Of a stretch of DNA of 64,000 nucleotides, positions 63,703 to 64,000 are shown piece by piece. Below the pieces are notes generated by a model, which worked only from the letters and a program-made list of their open reading frames with translations, searched no databases and was not told where the DNA came from. The position numbers and the translations under genes were made by a program. Every line of letters begins with the position of its first letter. Within the stretch, counting starts at the first letter, position 1. The stretch is from Leucobacter zeae. GTDB taxonomy: Bacteria; Actinomycetota; Actinomycetes; Actinomycetales; Microbacteriaceae. The stretch lies in assembly GCF_016758175.1 (NCBI RefSeq), contig NZ_QYAB01000001.1:1901850-1965849 (forward strand), in the 5' to 3' direction.

Positions 63703-64000
63703 ATGGCGGGGACGGCGCGCAAGCGGGTGAAGCGCTGGTTCGGCGCGCTCGTCGCACTGCTCGTCCTCTGCCTCATCGTCTTCGCGGCGATGCACCGCCA
63801 GGAGATCCAGGACCGATTCCGGGCCATCGGCTTCGAACCCTCGGAGAGCATCGTGCGCGTGCTCGACTCCCTGCATCTCACGGATGCGGGGAAGCGCATC
63901 TTCCTCGCGACGAGGCCCACGATCGACGGCAGCCAGCGCTTCAACGAGCAGTGCTCCGATGTGGATCACTCCGACCAGGGGCACGTGCTCGGCTGCTACA
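63703..64000 (+). CDS. Membrane-anchored hypothetical protein (partial, C-terminus outside the window)
   Basis: The first 99 residues are visible: a basic N-terminus (AGTARKRVKRWFGAL), one membrane helix (VALLVLCLIVFAAM), then an extracytoplasmic part with VRVLDSLHLTDAGKRIFLAT and CSDVDHSDQGHVLGCY, which has two Cys that may pair. I do not know the family with certainty; it resembles secreted actinobacterial proteins with a metalloprotease-like HxxxxxHxLGCY segment. TACGGT (63691-63696) ends 6 nt before the ATG, suggesting a leaderless start. Confidence 0.7.
   Translation, partial: MAGTARKRVKRWFGALVALLVLCLIVFAAMHRQEIQDRFRAIGFEPSESIVRVLDSLHLTDAGKRIFLATRPTIDGSQRFNEQCSDVDHSDQGHVLGCY

Overview
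The window is about 64 kb of GC-rich DNA from an actinobacterium, most likely of the family Microbacteriaceae (Leucobacter-like; this is inference). Supporting it are two glutamine synthetases with GlnE, the lpdA-sucB pair, an Ala/Lys-rich SigA, SepH, several small DUF families typical of Actinobacteria (DUF7455, DUF4191, DUF4193, DUF3093, DUF3710, DUF3159, DUF3000), a second type IIA topoisomerase pair beside sigA, and many starts that look leaderless (a TANNNT box 6-7 nt before ATG or GTG).

Layout. (1) 1-4.8 kb: a partial gene, a glnA2-type glutamine synthetase, glnE, and a 25-codon acidic leaderless ORF. (2) 4.9-12.5 kb: a less conserved stretch with a VOC protein, a lipoprotein hydrolase that has lost its catalytic triad, an orphan protein, a truncated YqeY-like gene, a serine hydrolase, a TetR/NAD(P)-binding pair with a palindromic operator, and about 1.1 kb with little coding signal. 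(3) 12.6-24.5 kb: core genes glnA, RDD and DUF4191 membrane proteins, sucB, lpdA, PAC2, sigA, DUF7455 and parE. (4) 24.8-35.1 kb: an EamA transporter, an ankyrin lipoprotein, parC divergent from a phosphatase with touching start codons, sepH, DUF4193, DUF3093, dut, DUF3710 and DUF3159. (5) 35.1-37.9 kb: acnA and its terminator.

(6) 37.9-48.6 kb is the main feature: a visibly AT-richer island bounded by an 89-bp perfect direct repeat made of the last 29 bases of acnA plus its terminator. It holds a seven-gene ferric-siderophore uptake operon: siderophore-interacting reductase, binding protein, two FecCD permeases, a FecE ATPase and two ABC-exporter-fold half transporters of the YbtPQ/IrtAB kind. 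A divergent regulator with two cupin-AraC modules lies opposite, and a DtxR-like iron box lies between. There are no biosynthesis genes, integrase or transposase, so it looks like an acquired siderophore-use cassette. (7) 48.8-61.9 kb: dxs, the fatty-acid oxidation pair, RNase D, DUF3000, an alpha/beta hydrolase, zapE, a PemK/MazF-like protein, membrane proteins, a small antitoxin-like protein and a phosphatidylcholine synthase-like enzyme. (8) 61.8-64.0 kb: a membrane protein, a repeat cluster, a tRNA-Gly/Cys/Val operon and a partial membrane-anchored protein.

Working links. GlnE probably sets the adenylylation state of GlnA. SucB and LpdA supply E2/E3 for 2-oxoacid dehydrogenases. ParE and ParC form topoisomerase IV. 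In the island, the importer operon, the reductase and the AraC regulator form one iron-acquisition unit.
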